Shown: positions 19,608 to 29,105, counted from the stretch's first letter. The stretch is 64,000 bases of DNA from Methanococcus maripaludis (GCF_013760955.1 NZ_JACDUL010000001.1:86481-150480); one strand, 5' to 3'. Numbers and translations: made by a program. The notes: generated by a model from the letters alone, not told the origin.

Positions 19608-19624
19608 TTAGTTTGCCTAACTAA
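19608..19624 (-). promoter_or_regulatory. Inverted repeat in the fluC leader
   Basis: TTAGTT and AACTAA arms flank a 5-bp spacer. The element lies between the TATA-like sequence (about 19629-19645) and the fluC ribosome binding site, a position where a bound repressor would block transcription. The same AT-rich stretch also serves as likely promoter of the divergent tRNA-Arg gene. Its function as operator is inferred from position only. Confidence 0.3.
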
Positions 19625-19691
19625 AAGATTTATATAGTATATAATAAATTATATTCAAGAGTACTTCTTAAAATAATATATAATTTTGGTT

Positions 19692-19766
19692 GGGCCCGTG
19701 GTTTAGCTTGGATAGAATACAGGGCTTCGGACCCTGTGGTCGGGGGTTCAAATCCCTCCGGGCTCG
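19692..19766 (+). tRNA. tRNA-Arg (anticodon TCG)
   Basis: A complete cloverleaf: 7-bp acceptor stem GGGCCCG/CGGGCTC with one G-U pair, anticodon stem CAGGG/CCCTG around loop CTTCGGA (anticodon TCG), and a T arm with GGTTCAAATCC. The discriminator base is G and CCA is not encoded. A TATA-like sequence (TTTATATAGTATAT) lies about 50-65 bp upstream, and a T-run follows at 19773-19777 as possible terminator. Confidence 0.95.
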
Positions 19767-19840
19767 TCAACATTTTTAATGATTGATTTGAAAACTAATT
19801 ATTCTTTTTTAAAATTATTACAAAAATTTAAAATTTTAAT

Positions 19841-20179
19841 TTACCATTTTTTAAAGATGAAAATCGCTGCAAGGATTATAAAAAAGAATCCTACCGCGTA
19901 ATTCCACCTAAATTCTTCTTTTAAGTAAAGTACTGAAAAGATACTGAATATTACAAGAGTTATTATTTCCTGAATTACCTTCAACTGTGCTGGCGTAAAA
20001 TAATTTGAGCCGATCCTGTTTGCTGGAACCTGCAAACAGTACTCGAAAAATGCAATCCCCCAACTTACCAGTATAACAATCCAAAGTGGAGACATTTTGT
20101 ACTTCAAATGCCCATACCACGCAAAAGTCATGAAAATATTTGATAAAACGAGCAATAAAACTGGCAAATACTGTTTCAT
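19841..20179 (-). CDS. DMT-family small membrane protein (DUF486)
   Basis: A 112-residue integral membrane protein with about four transmembrane segments. It opens with LPVLLLVLSNIFMTFAWYGHLK and holds the conserved FFEYCLQVPANRIGS and FTPAQLKVIQEI motifs of DUF486, a branch of the drug/metabolite transporter superfamily. Substrate and role are unknown. GGTAGGGT precedes the ATG. It is divergent from the acetyltransferase gene, with a 71-bp spacer between the start codons. Confidence 0.8.
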   Translation of the reverse strand: MKQYLPVLLLVLSNIFMTFAWYGHLKYKMSPLWIVILVSWGIAFFEYCLQVPANRIGSNYFTPAQLKVIQEIITLVIFSIFSVLYLKEEFRWNYAVGFFFIILAAIFIFKKW

Positions 20180-20250
20180 ACCCTACCTTTTTTATAATTT
20201 TTAAGTATATAGAATTAAACTGTTTATTAAAATCTTTCGATGGTGTTACT

Positions 20251-20763
20251 TTGAGTACCAATTTAAAAATTAATATCCGGCCGACAACGGTTTCAGATGC
20301 CCCATTAATCTTCGAATTTATCAATGAACTTGCAAGATACGAAAATTTAGAAGACAGCGTTCTTGCAACTGAAGAAATAATTAAAGAGTCGTTATTTGGA
20401 AAAAAACAGTATGCCGAAGCTTTGATTGTAGAAGCAGATTTAAAACCTGTTGGTCTTGTTTTATTTTTCCACAATTTTTCGACATTCCTTGGAAAACCCG
20501 GAATTTATATTGAAGATTTATACATTAGGGAAGAATTTAGGGGAATTGGAATTGGAAGAAAAACATTTGAATATTTATCAAATCTTGCAAAAGAGCGAAA
20601 TTGCGGAAAAATTGAATGGACGGTTTTAGACTGGAACCCTGCAAGAAAGTTCTATGAAAAAATGGGTGCAGTTCCTGTTGATGACTGGTTAATTTACAGA
20701 TTAACAGGCGATAAAATAGATGAACTCTCAGAAAAATATCAAAAAAGTGAAAATAAAAATTAA
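20251..20763 (+). CDS. GNAT-family N-acetyltransferase
   Basis: A 170-residue acetyltransferase similar to spermidine/diamine acetyltransferases. It has the acetyl-CoA-binding motif A (LYIREEFRGIGIGRKTFEYLS), motif B (WTVLDWNPARKFYEKMGA) and an N-terminal INIRPTTVSDAPLIFEFI typical of the fold. The acceptor substrate is not identifiable. The TTG at 20251 is the likely start because GGTGTTACT precedes it; the frame is open upstream to an ATG at 20140, but that part overlaps the divergent DUF486 gene. Confidence 0.8.
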   Translation: MSTNLKINIRPTTVSDAPLIFEFINELARYENLEDSVLATEEIIKESLFGKKQYAEALIVEADLKPVGLVLFFHNFSTFLGKPGIYIEDLYIREEFRGIGIGRKTFEYLSNLAKERNCGKIEWTVLDWNPARKFYEKMGAVPVDDWLIYRLTGDKIDELSEKYQKSENKN

Positions 20764-20778
20764 AATAAGCTTAAAAAA

Positions 20779-21330
20779 TTAATCTGCTTTAATTATATTT
20801 TTCAACGTGTTTTCAAGGTCATGTATAAAATCATTGTAATTTCCTTCGTTTACAACCATGTAATCTGAAAGTGCAATTACATTTCCAATTGAAAAATTCA
20901 GCTCTCTTTCATCTCTTTCAACAAAGGTATTCCAATCGTTTGAATCGTCTTCACGGTTTCTACCAGATAACCGATCAAATCTAGTTTTTGGCGAAGAGTG
21001 AATTGCAATAATATCGAGTTTTGCATGTTTTTTAAGATAATTAACTTCATAAATACTTCTAATTCCTTCGATTATAACGAAATCTTCGCAATTGTATTTT
21101 TCATTAACATAATTAAGGCAAGGTATCGCAATTGCCTCTTTTCCATGAAGTTCTCGAAGTTTTACCGCAGTATTTCCTACATTTTCAGGATTTAAAATAA
21201 GTCCCTGTTTTGATGTTTCGTGCCTTACAACATCACCCATAGAAACGACTGTTATTTTGTATTTTTCTGCCAATTTCGTAATTGCACTTTTTCCAGATCC
21301 GGGCATTCCCGTAATTCCAATTAACTTCAT
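20779..21330 (-). CDS. UPF0200 family nucleoside/dephospho-CoA-kinase-like P-loop protein
   Basis: A 183-residue P-loop kinase-like protein. The Walker A GMPGSGKS (residues 8-15) is followed by SMGDVVRHE and [13 protein letters not shown], typical of UPF0200, and by a lid-like [10 protein letters not shown] segment. It resembles dephospho-CoA and adenylate kinases, but the archaeal dephospho-CoA kinase is reported to belong to another family, so its substrate is open. No strong ribosome binding site is seen. It ends close to the acetyltransferase gene, convergently, with a 15-bp gap. Confidence 0.7.
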   Translation of the reverse strand: MKLIGITGMPGSGKSAITKLAEKYKITVVSMGDVVRHETSKQGLILNPENVGNTAVKLRELHGKEAIAIPCLNYVNEKYNCEDFVIIEGIRSIYEVNYLKKHAKLDIIAIHSSPKTRFDRLSGRNREDDSNDWNTFVERDERELNFSIGNVIALSDYMVVNEGNYNDFIHDLENTLKNIIKAD

Positions 21331-21368
21331 AGTATCCCGATTATTAACGTTTTTTTAAGTTTAATTAT

Positions 21369-21572
21369 TTAACTAACTTCACTGAGCGCATCCATTGCAG
21401 TGTTGTGCGTATTATTGATCGTGTCAATATTTGATTCCTGAACTGCCTTTGAACTTACAATTAAGTGGTAACCCAAAAGAATTGCCGCAGTAATGACTGC
21501 AAGAATCAGAACTGAAAATTCAAGACTTAACTGGCCCCGGTTTGAAAAAAACTTCTTTAAAGCAACAGACAT
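21369..21572 (-). CDS. Type IV pilin-like protein with class III signal peptide
   Basis: A 67-residue protein with a short basic leader ending SNRG, then QLSLEFSVLILAVITAAIL. This fits the class III (QXSXEXXXL) signal of archaeal pilins that are cleaved by EppA between Gly13 and Gln14; the glutamate at mature position 5 and the hydrophobic helix are conserved. The mature protein of about 54 residues has Asn/Thr-rich sites suited to N-glycosylation (NNT). It probably forms a minor pilin of methanococcal surface pili. It is a lone gene, with GGTGGTAAA upstream of the ATG. Confidence 0.85.
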   Translation of the reverse strand: MSVALKKFFSNRGQLSLEFSVLILAVITAAILLGYHLIVSSKAVQESNIDTINNTHNTAMDALSEVS

Positions 21573-21684
21573 TTTACCACCATTTTATTATATACCTTTA
21601 AATTATATAGCTTTGTACCATTTTCATACATTTATAACATTATCTGTAATTTATGGTTTTTATTACTGATTATTTGGTGAATCC

Positions 21685-24120
21685 ATGATTATTGTGAGAA
21701 AATTAAAGAAAAAGAAAGAAGAGATCCAATTTGTTGATTTAACCGACGAAAGAGCGTATTATGGTATAATAAGACCTGCAAATAATAGGATTACACTTTA
21801 CAAATGTAGGGAAGAAAAAGCAGGAAATGTAAACCCAGTGCAGCCCTCAAAATTATTAAATTTCGTTAGATCAAATAAAGTCTTTTTAAGTACTGACGAA
21901 GAATCGTTAAAATTAGAAGAATTCCTCAAACAAAACAATATTAAATACGGCTACATCGATTTATGCCCTTTTTGCATTATTAAAGGGAAATTTAGCGAGA
22001 TTACGGATAAATACAAAATATACAACAGCGAGACCTGTCTTGAATGTGCAATTGATGAAGTGAAACATGAAGTCGCCGTTAACGAAGAGTTTATCGAAAA
22101 ATTACTTAGAAGATTTAAAGATGCGAATAAAGTAATTGAACTTTTCAAGTCTAAAAACCCGCTTAAAAATCCAGAACTTACGAAATACGATGTTTTAACT
22201 GGAAATGTTGATGACGAAATTAAAAATTATACAATTGATGAACTTGAAATTCCCGACTTTTTAAAAGAAATAATTAAAAATAGGGGAATTGACGAATTAC
22301 TCCCAGTTCAGACTCTTTCTGTAAAAGCAGGGCTTTTAAAAAATGATAATTTGTTAATTACTTCTGCGACGTCTTCTGGAAAAACTTTGATTGGGGAACT
22401 TGCAGGAATTAAAAATATATCTGAAAAAAAGGGTAAATTTTTATTTTTAGTACCTTTGGTTGCACTTGCAAATCAAAAGTACGTTGAATTTAAAGAACGA
22501 TATGAAAACGAAGGATATTCAGTATCGTTAAGAGTTGGAATGGGAAGGCTCTCAGAAAATAAAGGGGGCGATATCAATTCAAGTATCGATTCTGATATCA
22601 TAATTGGAACTTACGAAGGAATAGATTATTTGATAAGATCGGGTAAATTAAAAGATGTTGGAACGGTTGTAATTGATGAAGTCCACTCTATGAATATGGA
22701 TGAACGAGGTGCGCGTCTTGACGGCCTTATTGGAAGATTGAGGTACTTATTCAACTGCCAGATGATATACCTCTCTGCAACTGTTGGAAATCCTGAAGAA
22801 TTAGCATCAAAATTAGGATCAAAACTTGTGTTATACAATGGAAGACCAGTTCCACTCGAAAGACACTTAATTTTCACAAAAAATGATTACGGGAAATTAA
22901 ATCTTGTAAATGATATTGTTAAACAGGAATTTAGCTCAAAATCAAAATACGGGTTTAGGGGCCAGAGTTTAATATTTACATTTTCAAGAAAAAGGGCAGA
23001 ATATATCTCAAATTATCTAAATACTAAAGGAATAAAGTCAGATTATTACCACGGCGGAATGGAATACTCAAAAAGGCGAACTGTTGAAGATAATTTTTTA
23101 AAACAGAAAACGATGTGTGTGGTAACTACCGCAGCACTTGCAGCAGGTGTTGATTTTGCAGCTTCAACAGTAGTTTTAGAAAGCCTTGCAATGGGTGGAG
23201 ACTGGCTAAACCCTTCAGAATTCCAGCAAATGTGTGGTAGGGCCGGAAGAAAGGGGATGCACGATAAGGGAAAAGTTTACAGCCTTGTTGAAATCGGCAA
23301 AAAATATCACGCTAAAATGGAAAATTCAGAAGATGAAATTTCGTTTAAATTATTAAATTCAGAACCTGAAGAAGTTTCTTTAGAATACAGCGAAGATGAA
23401 GAATTTGAACAGGTTTTGGCAAACGTTTGTGCCATTAAAAACTACAGAAGTAAGGTTACGATTCCCGATGTTTCAAAAGTTCCAGTTCTTGGAAAAAATT
23501 TGGGTTTAAATTATGTTTTAGATTCGCTTTCAAATTTCCATATGCTTGAATTACAAAATAAAAACATAAATACAACTCGATACGGATATGCAACTTCAGT
23601 TTCATTTTTGTATCCAAAAGATGCTGAAAAAATAAGGAAAAATTTACACAAAGACCCTATTGATTTGGTGGTGTCCATTTCACCGTTTGAAAACGTTTAT
23701 ATCCCAGCAAACTTGAAAAATAAAATCACAAAAACCACGAACACAAACATTCCAACAAGATTTACGGATGCTTTCGAAGTAATAAAAGAAAATTTTGAAA
23801 AAATAAAAGATAAGACCTTAAGAGATGAAATACTGCCATGGCTGATAGAATTTGATGAAATGATTGAAGAAGATATTATCAATTACAATTCCAAAAAAGT
23901 TCTTAATTTGAGAATAATCAAAAAAACACCGCTTCAAATATCAAAAGTCATTCATGACGTATTAAAACTTCAAACATACAGTGGAGATATCTATTCATAC
24001 CTTGAAACTGCAATAAATACGCTTGATGCAGTTGAAAGAATTGGTAATATTTACAATAAAAAAATAGCAAAAGAATCTGCAATATTAAAGAAAAAAATGG
24101 AAAATCCGTATAAAAATTAA
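21685..24120 (+). CDS. Ski2-like DEAD/DEAH-box helicase with N-terminal zinc ribbon (DUF5814-type)
   Basis: An 811-residue superfamily 2 helicase. The N-terminal region has paired cysteines CPFC (about 94-97) and CLEC (about 118-121), a probable zinc ribbon. The motor has TSATSSGKT (motif I), VIDEVHS (DEVH, motif II), LSATVGN (motif III) and MCGRAGRKG (motif VI), typical of Hel308/Ski2-like enzymes. The C-terminal helical part is long and unlike canonical Hel308. Role in RNA or DNA remodelling is inferred. GGTGAATCC before the ATG fixes the start. Its stop overlaps the stop of the convergent DUF2334 gene. Confidence 0.8.
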   Translation: MIIVRKLKKKKEEIQFVDLTDERAYYGIIRPANNRITLYKCREEKAGNVNPVQPSKLLNFVRSNKVFLSTDEESLKLEEFLKQNNIKYGYIDLCPFCIIKGKFSEITDKYKIYNSETCLECAIDEVKHEVAVNEEFIEKLLRRFKDANKVIELFKSKNPLKNPELTKYDVLTGNVDDEIKNYTIDELEIPDFLKEIIKNRGIDELLPVQTLSVKAGLLKNDNLLITSATSSGKTLIGELAGIKNISEKKGKFLFLVPLVALANQKYVEFKERYENEGYSVSLRVGMGRLSENKGGDINSSIDSDIIIGTYEGIDYLIRSGKLKDVGTVVIDEVHSMNMDERGARLDGLIGRLRYLFNCQMIYLSATVGNPEELASKLGSKLVLYNGRPVPLERHLIFTKNDYGKLNLVNDIVKQEFSSKSKYGFRGQSLIFTFSRKRAEYISNYLNTKGIKSDYYHGGMEYSKRRTVEDNFLKQKTMCVVTTAALAAGVDFAASTVVLESLAMGGDWLNPSEFQQMCGRAGRKGMHDKGKVYSLVEIGKKYHAKMENSEDEISFKLLNSEPEEVSLEYSEDEEFEQVLANVCAIKNYRSKVTIPDVSKVPVLGKNLGLNYVLDSLSNFHMLELQNKNINTTRYGYATSVSFLYPKDAEKIRKNLHKDPIDLVVSISPFENVYIPANLKNKITKTTNTNIPTRFTDAFEVIKENFEKIKDKTLRDEILPWLIEFDEMIEEDIINYNSKKVLNLRIIKKTPLQISKVIHDVLKLQTYSGDIYSYLETAINTLDAVERIGNIYNKKIAKESAILKKKMENPYKN

Positions 24121-24923
24121 CTAAAATCTATTTTTTTAATTCCAAAATACATATAAACGTCCATTGGATCCTCAGAATTAAACCTGTTTTCTTCTTTTGT
24201 GAAATTCAAGAATTCATTCAAGAATTCAATGCCCCCGCCATAATTTACAGCTTTTGGGTGTATCGAAAGGAAATATTTATATTCTGACTCCAAATACTCT
24301 TCTTCAGCCAAATTCAATTGATTTTTAGTATTATTTTCTTCGAGATACCAGGTATATTCCTTGTTTGTAATATTGTATGTATAAACACTATTGTTATTCA
24401 TTTCAAAGGCATATTGTCCAATAATTATTGAAAAACCATTGTTAAGCATTGCTTTTTTTGAATCTTCGGAAATTCCATATCTTGGCGGAAGAATACAGGA
24501 TATTTCATCAAATTTGTAAGTATTTAATATTTCAAGCGATTTCTCTATTTTTTCACTCGCGATGGAATAATTGCAGTCAAATTCTCTTTCAATGTGGTCA
24601 TAACCGTGTAATTCAACGTTGTACCCTTTTGTTTGAAGATATCTAATGTATTTAACGAAATTTTGATTTTCTTTTAATGGGTTGTCATTTGCATGGTTTA
24701 CTATCAAAAAAAGGTACGTTCTTTTAGAATAACCATATTTACTGATTACTTCATCAATTTCTTTTAAATCTTCTAAATAAACCGGGCTAACATCATGAAT
24801 TAAGATTATTGGTTCAAAAAGATCTTCTTCGATTTCGTTAGAATTGTCTTCAAAAGAGTATCTAGAAAAATTTGCCGATAAAATTAAAATTAAGGTAAAA
24901 AGAATCAGGGTTTCCATTTTCAA
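24117..24923 (-). CDS. DUF2334 / polysaccharide-deacetylase-like membrane-anchored protein
   Basis: A protein of about 268 residues with an N-terminal hydrophobic segment (METLILFTLILILSANF) that is a signal peptide or membrane anchor. The domain has ILIHDVSP, VELHGYDHIE and FLSIHPKAVNYGG, the Asp/His motifs of the NodB-like deacetylase fold, and several N-glycosylation sequons. It probably acts outside the cell on a surface glycan. The TTG at 24923 fits the GGGGAT upstream best; ATG 24917 or ATG 24935 are alternatives. Confidence 0.7.
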   Translation of the reverse strand: MKMETLILFTLILILSANFSRYSFEDNSNEIEEDLFEPIILIHDVSPVYLEDLKEIDEVISKYGYSKRTYLFLIVNHANDNPLKENQNFVKYIRYLQTKGYNVELHGYDHIEREFDCNYSIASEKIEKSLEILNTYKFDEISCILPPRYGISEDSKKAMLNNGFSIIIGQYAFEMNNNSVYTYNITNKEYTWYLEENNTKNQLNLAEEEYLESEYKYFLSIHPKAVNYGGGIEFLNEFLNFTKEENRFNSEDPMDVYMYFGIKKIDFS

Positions 24924-25037
24924 AAATATCCCCATAAAAATGGTTAATAATTATTTGAAAATAGGGTGTTTTGAGATATATAAGACCATATTATTTATTA
25001 ATCTAAATTAATAAATTAATATGTCCAAAATAAAAAG

Positions 25038-25110
25038 TGCGCCAGTCGGGATTTGAACCCGAGTTACTGGCTTGGAAGGCCAAAGTGATACCAGGCTACA
25101 CCACTGGCGC
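25038..25110 (-). tRNA. tRNA-Gly (anticodon TCC)
   Basis: A complete cloverleaf on the minus strand: acceptor GCGCCAG/CTGGCGC with discriminator A, anticodon loop CTTCCAA (anticodon TCC) on a TTGGC/GCCAG stem, and a GGTTCAAATCC T arm. CCA is not encoded. It is 18 bp downstream of the second tRNA-Gly gene and probably shares its promoter. Confidence 0.95.
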
Positions 25111-25128
25111 ACGTTCAAAGTTTAGAGA

Positions 25129-25201
25129 TGCGGCCTCCGGGATTTGAACCCGGGTGTCGGCCGTGGCAGGGCCGTATGATACCAGTCTACATCAAAGCCG
25201 C
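25129..25201 (-). tRNA. tRNA-Gly (anticodon GCC)
   Basis: A complete cloverleaf on the minus strand: acceptor GCGGCTT/AGGCCGC with discriminator A, anticodon stem CGGCC/GGCCG around CTGCCAC (anticodon GCC), and a GGTTCAAATCC T arm. CCA is not encoded. It is the promoter-proximal member of the tandem tRNA-Gly pair. Confidence 0.95.
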
Positions 25202-25251
25202 TATTTTACTCCCTTTCTCACTCATCTCAGAGCATAGTACACATTGTAGCA

Positions 25252-25265
25252 TATTATATATAAAC
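25252..25265 (-). promoter_or_regulatory. TATA box of the tandem tRNA-Gly genes
   Basis: On the minus strand the sequence reads GTTTATATATAATA, a near-consensus methanococcal box A, about 50 bp upstream of tRNA-Gly(GCC). There is no other promoter-like sequence in the 18-bp spacer between the two tRNA genes. Confidence 0.6.
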
Positions 25266-25434
25266 TTTTCGGTTGAGTTAATTGCTAAAAGATTATTCTT
25301 TGAAATAAAAGAAAATTCCCATATTAATTTTATATACAAAAAATATTATAACTAGATAGGTAAGATTAGATTACTGTTTCGAGAAAATTTGGTTTTTGAG
25401 ATTGGTTGGTCAAACTTCATTAGGAGGATCATTT

Positions 25435-26754
25435 ATGGATTTAGGAACTACCAAATATATCATATATACCGAACTCATTGCAGACGGTTATGTCGAAAAA
25501 CATGATGTAATCGGCGCAATTTTTGGTCAAACCGAAGGATTGTTGAGTAATGAACTCGATTTGAGGGATTTGCAAAAAAGTGGTCGAATCGGAAGAATCG
25601 ATGTTGACCTTGAAAATATCAATGGAAAATCCTTTGCTAAAATAACGTTGCCTTCAAGCCTTGACAAGGTTGAAACATCAATACTTGCAGCAACTCTTGA
25701 AACGATTGACAGAGTTGGCCCCTGTTTTGCCACGGTTAAAATAACCGAAGTTGAAGATATTCGAGTCTCAAAAAGACAGTATATCACAAACCGAGCTAGA
25801 TCTATTTTAAGAAAATTAATGGACGAAATGATTGACACCTACGAAATAACGGAAGAAATCAAAGAGTCATTAAGGACCGAAGAAATTATGGAGTTTGGAC
25901 CGGAAAACCTTCCTTGTGGTCCAAATGTAGTCCATTCTGATTCAATTATTGTTGTTGAAGGAAGAGCCGATGTTTTAACTCTTTTAAGATGTGGAATTAA
26001 AAATACCGTAGCTGTTGAAGGAACCTCAGTTCCAAAATCAATTATGGAATTGACAAAGAAAAAAACAACTACTGCTTTTACCGACGGTGACAGGGGCGGA
26101 GAATTGATTTTAAAAGAACTCCTCCAAACTTGCGATATAGACTACGTTGCAAGAGCGCCATATGGTAAAGAAGTTGAAGGAACGTCTAAAAAAGAAATAA
26201 TGAAATGTTTGAGGGCGAAAGTTCCGGTTGAACAGATCGTTGGAAATAACTGCAATAATTCATGTAATGTTTCTGAAGTTATCAATTCGAATTCTCCAGA
26301 AGAAATTGTTGAATCGGTAACTCCAAAATATTTTGAAAAAGTAGAAACACCGGTTACGGAACCTGTTTTTGATGACAATGTGGTTGAAGAAGAAACCGTT
26401 ATTGTAGAACCTGTGAAAAAAACTGAAACTGAAATTATCGATGTTGATGCCGCAAACGAAAGTCAGGTAGATAAAAAATTCAGTGGTGTTAAGGAAATAG
26501 TCGATAGCATTAAAAATACAGGCAACGTTAAGTTTGTTGTTGATGGAACCGAAAAAACAAACACGTTTAAAGAATTTCTAACAAATATCCATGAAATCAA
26601 AAAAATGGACTTTTTTGCAGCAGATATGCCAATAAGCCAGAAGATAGTGGATTTACTTTATGACAAGACCCCTATAATTGTTGGAAAAGAAATAAATGTT
26701 ACTAAAAAACCCGTAAACCTTCGATTATTTTCATTTGACGAAATTGTTGCTTAA
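25435..26754 (+). CDS. dnaG: Archaeal DnaG-type primase
   Basis: A 439-residue archaeal DnaG. The N-terminal region starts [33 protein letters not shown]. The TOPRIM domain follows with [13 protein letters not shown] (about residue 170) and the DGDRGG motif near 220. Archaeal DnaG associates with the exosome as RNA-binding subunit and has weak primase activity. A variable acidic linker (residues about 290-350) precedes a C-terminal domain. The start at 25435 has GGAGGATCATTT before it, so the longer frame from 25396 is rejected. The upstream TATA-like TTTTATATAC is at about 25329-25338. Confidence 0.93.
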   Translation: MDLGTTKYIIYTELIADGYVEKHDVIGAIFGQTEGLLSNELDLRDLQKSGRIGRIDVDLENINGKSFAKITLPSSLDKVETSILAATLETIDRVGPCFATVKITEVEDIRVSKRQYITNRARSILRKLMDEMIDTYEITEEIKESLRTEEIMEFGPENLPCGPNVVHSDSIIVVEGRADVLTLLRCGIKNTVAVEGTSVPKSIMELTKKKTTTAFTDGDRGGELILKELLQTCDIDYVARAPYGKEVEGTSKKEIMKCLRAKVPVEQIVGNNCNNSCNVSEVINSNSPEEIVESVTPKYFEKVETPVTEPVFDDNVVEEETVIVEPVKKTETEIIDVDAANESQVDKKFSGVKEIVDSIKNTGNVKFVVDGTEKTNTFKEFLTNIHEIKKMDFFAADMPISQKIVDLLYDKTPIIVGKEINVTKKPVNLRLFSFDEIVA

Positions 26755-26787
26755 AAACAATTTCTTTTTAAATTTAAAGGTGATTGA

Positions 26788-27081
26788 ATGCATAAGGATG
26801 AACTCATCCAATTACACCAACTCTTAGTTTACATGAGAAAAGATTTGGCTAGAAAATTTGGAATCGAACTTGAAGAATCATTTAAAGAATATGATGAATT
26901 AAATATAAGGCCCCACCATATCCACAGGACCAAATCAGAACACACTTTTGCTATTTTTTTATTATCTGGAACAATTGGAAAGATACTGTCTGAAAAGGGC
27001 AATGTTCCTAGAAGTGTTGCGAGCAGGTTGAGCGATACCGGCGAAAAATTAAGTAAAGAAATTGCTAGAAAAAAACGATAA
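26788..27081 (+). CDS. UPF0058 family protein
   Basis: A 97-residue helical protein of the archaeal UPF0058 family: it starts MHKDELIQLHQLLVYMRKDL and has the conserved RPHHIHRTKSEHTFAIFLL segment, rich in histidines that could bind a metal or nucleic acid. The C-terminus is basic (KEIARKKR). Function unknown. It follows dnaG by 33 bp with AAAGGTGATTGA before the ATG, so the two are likely co-transcribed. Confidence 0.8.
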   Translation: MHKDELIQLHQLLVYMRKDLARKFGIELEESFKEYDELNIRPHHIHRTKSEHTFAIFLLSGTIGKILSEKGNVPRSVASRLSDTGEKLSKEIARKKR

Positions 27082-27120
27082 TCTTTTTATTTTTGTTTAA
27101 TTTAATTTTCAGGTGGTTAT

Positions 27121-28398
27121 ATGGTAAAAAACCTCGTAAATTCTGTTGAAAAAGTTGTTTTTGAAAAATCTACCAAAAAATTTGGGGTTTCAAGAATTTT
27201 AAAAGAAAATGACGATAAACCAGTTTTCATAAAAGATGTAAACGGATATCCAGTCATTGGAAATTTATGCACTAGAGACGTTATTGCAAACAGTTTAGGG
27301 ATTGAAAAAGAAGATTTAATGAAACATATGGTTGAATCAATCGATAATGAGAAAAAGGGAGAATTAATTGTCGATGAAAGTTTAGAAAAACTCTATATTA
27401 ATGATGATTTAGAAAAAATTCACGAATACCCAATTCCAACATACTATGGAAAAGACGCTGGGCCTTATTTAACTTCAGGAGTAGTTATCGTAAAAGATAA
27501 AGATGAAGGGGTAAACGCATCAATTCATAGGATTTTAGTTAGGCCTGATGGCAATTTAGCAATTAGAATGGTTGAACAAAGACACCTTCACTATATTTAC
27601 AACAAAAATATTGGAAATGGCGAAGTAGACTGTGCAATTGTTATTGGAGTTCATCCTGCGGTCTTACTTGCGGCTTCAACCTCGGGAGATGTTTCATTTA
27701 ACGAATTAAAGTACGCTTCAGCATTAATGAAAAAACCATTAAATTTAGTAAAATGTAAAACAGTCGATTTAGAAGTTCCAGAAGCAGAATTTATAATCGA
27801 AGCAAAAATAACAGCAGAAATGGTTGATGAAGGGCCATTTGTAGACATTACTGGAACATACGACGTTATAAGAAAGCAGCCATTGATCAAAATAACCGCA
27901 CTTAGAAGAAAAGAAGAGGCAATATTCCACGCATTACTTCCAGGGGGAAGTGAACACAAAATCTTGATGGGACTTCCACAAGAACCTAGAATGTATAAGG
28001 GAATAAGAAACACTGTTCCATCACTTAAAAATGTTGCTTTAACACAAGGGGGATGCTGCTGGTTAAATGCTGTTGTTTCGATTGATAAAAAAACAGAAGG
28101 GGACGGTAAAAACGCAATCCTTGCAGCACTTGCAGCACACCCTAGTTTAAAACACGTAACTGTTGTAGATGGCGACATTAACATTTACGATGCAAATGAC
28201 GTAGAATATGCTGTTGCTACAAGAGTTCAAAGTGATAAAGACATTATTATCATTTCTGGAGCTAAAGGATCGTCTTTGGATCCGTCAGCAGACCATAAAA
28301 ATAAACTAACAGCAAAAATGGGAATTGATGCTACAATGAGTTTATTAAAAGGAAAAGAAGAATTTATTAGGGCAGAAATTCCCGAAAATGATGAATAA
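27121..28398 (+). CDS. UbiD-family decarboxylase (candidate anhydromevalonate phosphate decarboxylase)
   Basis: A 425-residue UbiD-like enzyme. The sequence has SIHRILVRPDGNLAIRMVEQRHLH, GVHPAVLLAAST and TGTYDVIRKQPLIKITALRRK, segments that form the prenylated-FMN and metal site in the family. In archaea one UbiD homologue decarboxylates anhydromevalonate phosphate in the modified mevalonate pathway to isoprenoids; this gene is a good candidate, though substrate cannot be read from sequence. GGTGGTTAT precedes the ATG. It is third in a dnaG-UPF0058-ubiD series, 39 bp after UPF0058. Confidence 0.8.
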   Translation: MVKNLVNSVEKVVFEKSTKKFGVSRILKENDDKPVFIKDVNGYPVIGNLCTRDVIANSLGIEKEDLMKHMVESIDNEKKGELIVDESLEKLYINDDLEKIHEYPIPTYYGKDAGPYLTSGVVIVKDKDEGVNASIHRILVRPDGNLAIRMVEQRHLHYIYNKNIGNGEVDCAIVIGVHPAVLLAASTSGDVSFNELKYASALMKKPLNLVKCKTVDLEVPEAEFIIEAKITAEMVDEGPFVDITGTYDVIRKQPLIKITALRRKEEAIFHALLPGGSEHKILMGLPQEPRMYKGIRNTVPSLKNVALTQGGCCWLNAVVSIDKKTEGDGKNAILAALAAHPSLKHVTVVDGDINIYDANDVEYAVATRVQSDKDIIIISGAKGSSLDPSADHKNKLTAKMGIDATMSLLKGKEEFIRAEIPENDE

Positions 28399-28457
28399 TC
28401 TTAAAAAACTTATACTTTTTTAAAAACGTTATTTGAAAAAAATAATAAAATACTTAA

Positions 28458-28979
28458 TTAATCTCTAATTAAGTCTTGTCCTTTTGTTACAACGATTTTA
28501 CATGCTGTTGGCAATTTCATTGAACATCTTCTTAATGCTTCTTTTGCAGCGTAGAATTTTTCAGGGTTTACACCGATTGTGATGATTTCCTGTCCTTTTT
28601 TAACTTTTGCAGCTGTTCCAACAGCTTTACCGAATGATAATCTCATTCCATCGGAAATCCTGTCCGCACCTGCTCCTGCAGCCATTTTGTTTTCTCTTAA
28701 AATTTCGTGTGGGTAAACTCTGATGTTGAATAAGTATCCAGTTCTACCGCATTCTCTTAAGATGTATTTGTTACCGGCAATCCTTGAGGATTCCAAAGCG
28801 TTGTGTCTTATCAAGATGTCTGATTTTGATATAAGCTGTACTTCTACAGGGAATTCAACACTTGAGTTTCCCATAACGTAGTGAACAACTTTTGGTTGTG
28901 GTACTGCTCTTACGTACTCTTTTCTTGTGTATGATCTTCTTTCTGTGGTTCTGTAACATCTTGCTGGTCTTAGTGCCAT
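28458..28979 (-). CDS. rpl10e: Large ribosomal subunit protein L10e (uL16)
   Basis: A 173-residue uL16-family protein. MALRPARCYR, VMGNSSVEFPVEVQL and GADRISDGMRLSFGKAVGTAAKVKKGQ (in pieces) match archaeal L10e, which binds near the peptidyl-transferase and tRNA sites of the 50S subunit. GGAGGAACAATT before the ATG supports the start. A promoter with TTTATATATC on the minus strand lies at about 29051-29060. It is monocistronic and convergent with the UbiD gene. Confidence 0.97.
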   Translation of the reverse strand: MALRPARCYRTTERRSYTRKEYVRAVPQPKVVHYVMGNSSVEFPVEVQLISKSDILIRHNALESSRIAGNKYILRECGRTGYLFNIRVYPHEILRENKMAAGAGADRISDGMRLSFGKAVGTAAKVKKGQEIITIGVNPEKFYAAKEALRRCSMKLPTACKIVVTKGQDLIRD

Positions 28980-29105
28980 AATTGTTCCTCCATATGTTTC
29001 GTGTTTGTAAAAAAGCCATTCATAAGCGTGCTACAATATACATCTATCTAATGATATATAAACATTTCTTAAAGCAGAACGTGTTAAAAAATTTAAAAAA
29101 GGTCT

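Noticed and set aside
19588-19690. Fluoride riboswitch upstream of fluC
   Set aside because: The short AT-rich leader lacks the conserved core of the crcB motif as I know it; only a small inverted repeat is seen.
20140-20250. Longer acetyltransferase start at the ATG at 20140
   Set aside because: It would overlap the start of the divergent DUF486 gene, encodes a non-family extension and has no ribosome binding site, unlike the TTG at 20251.
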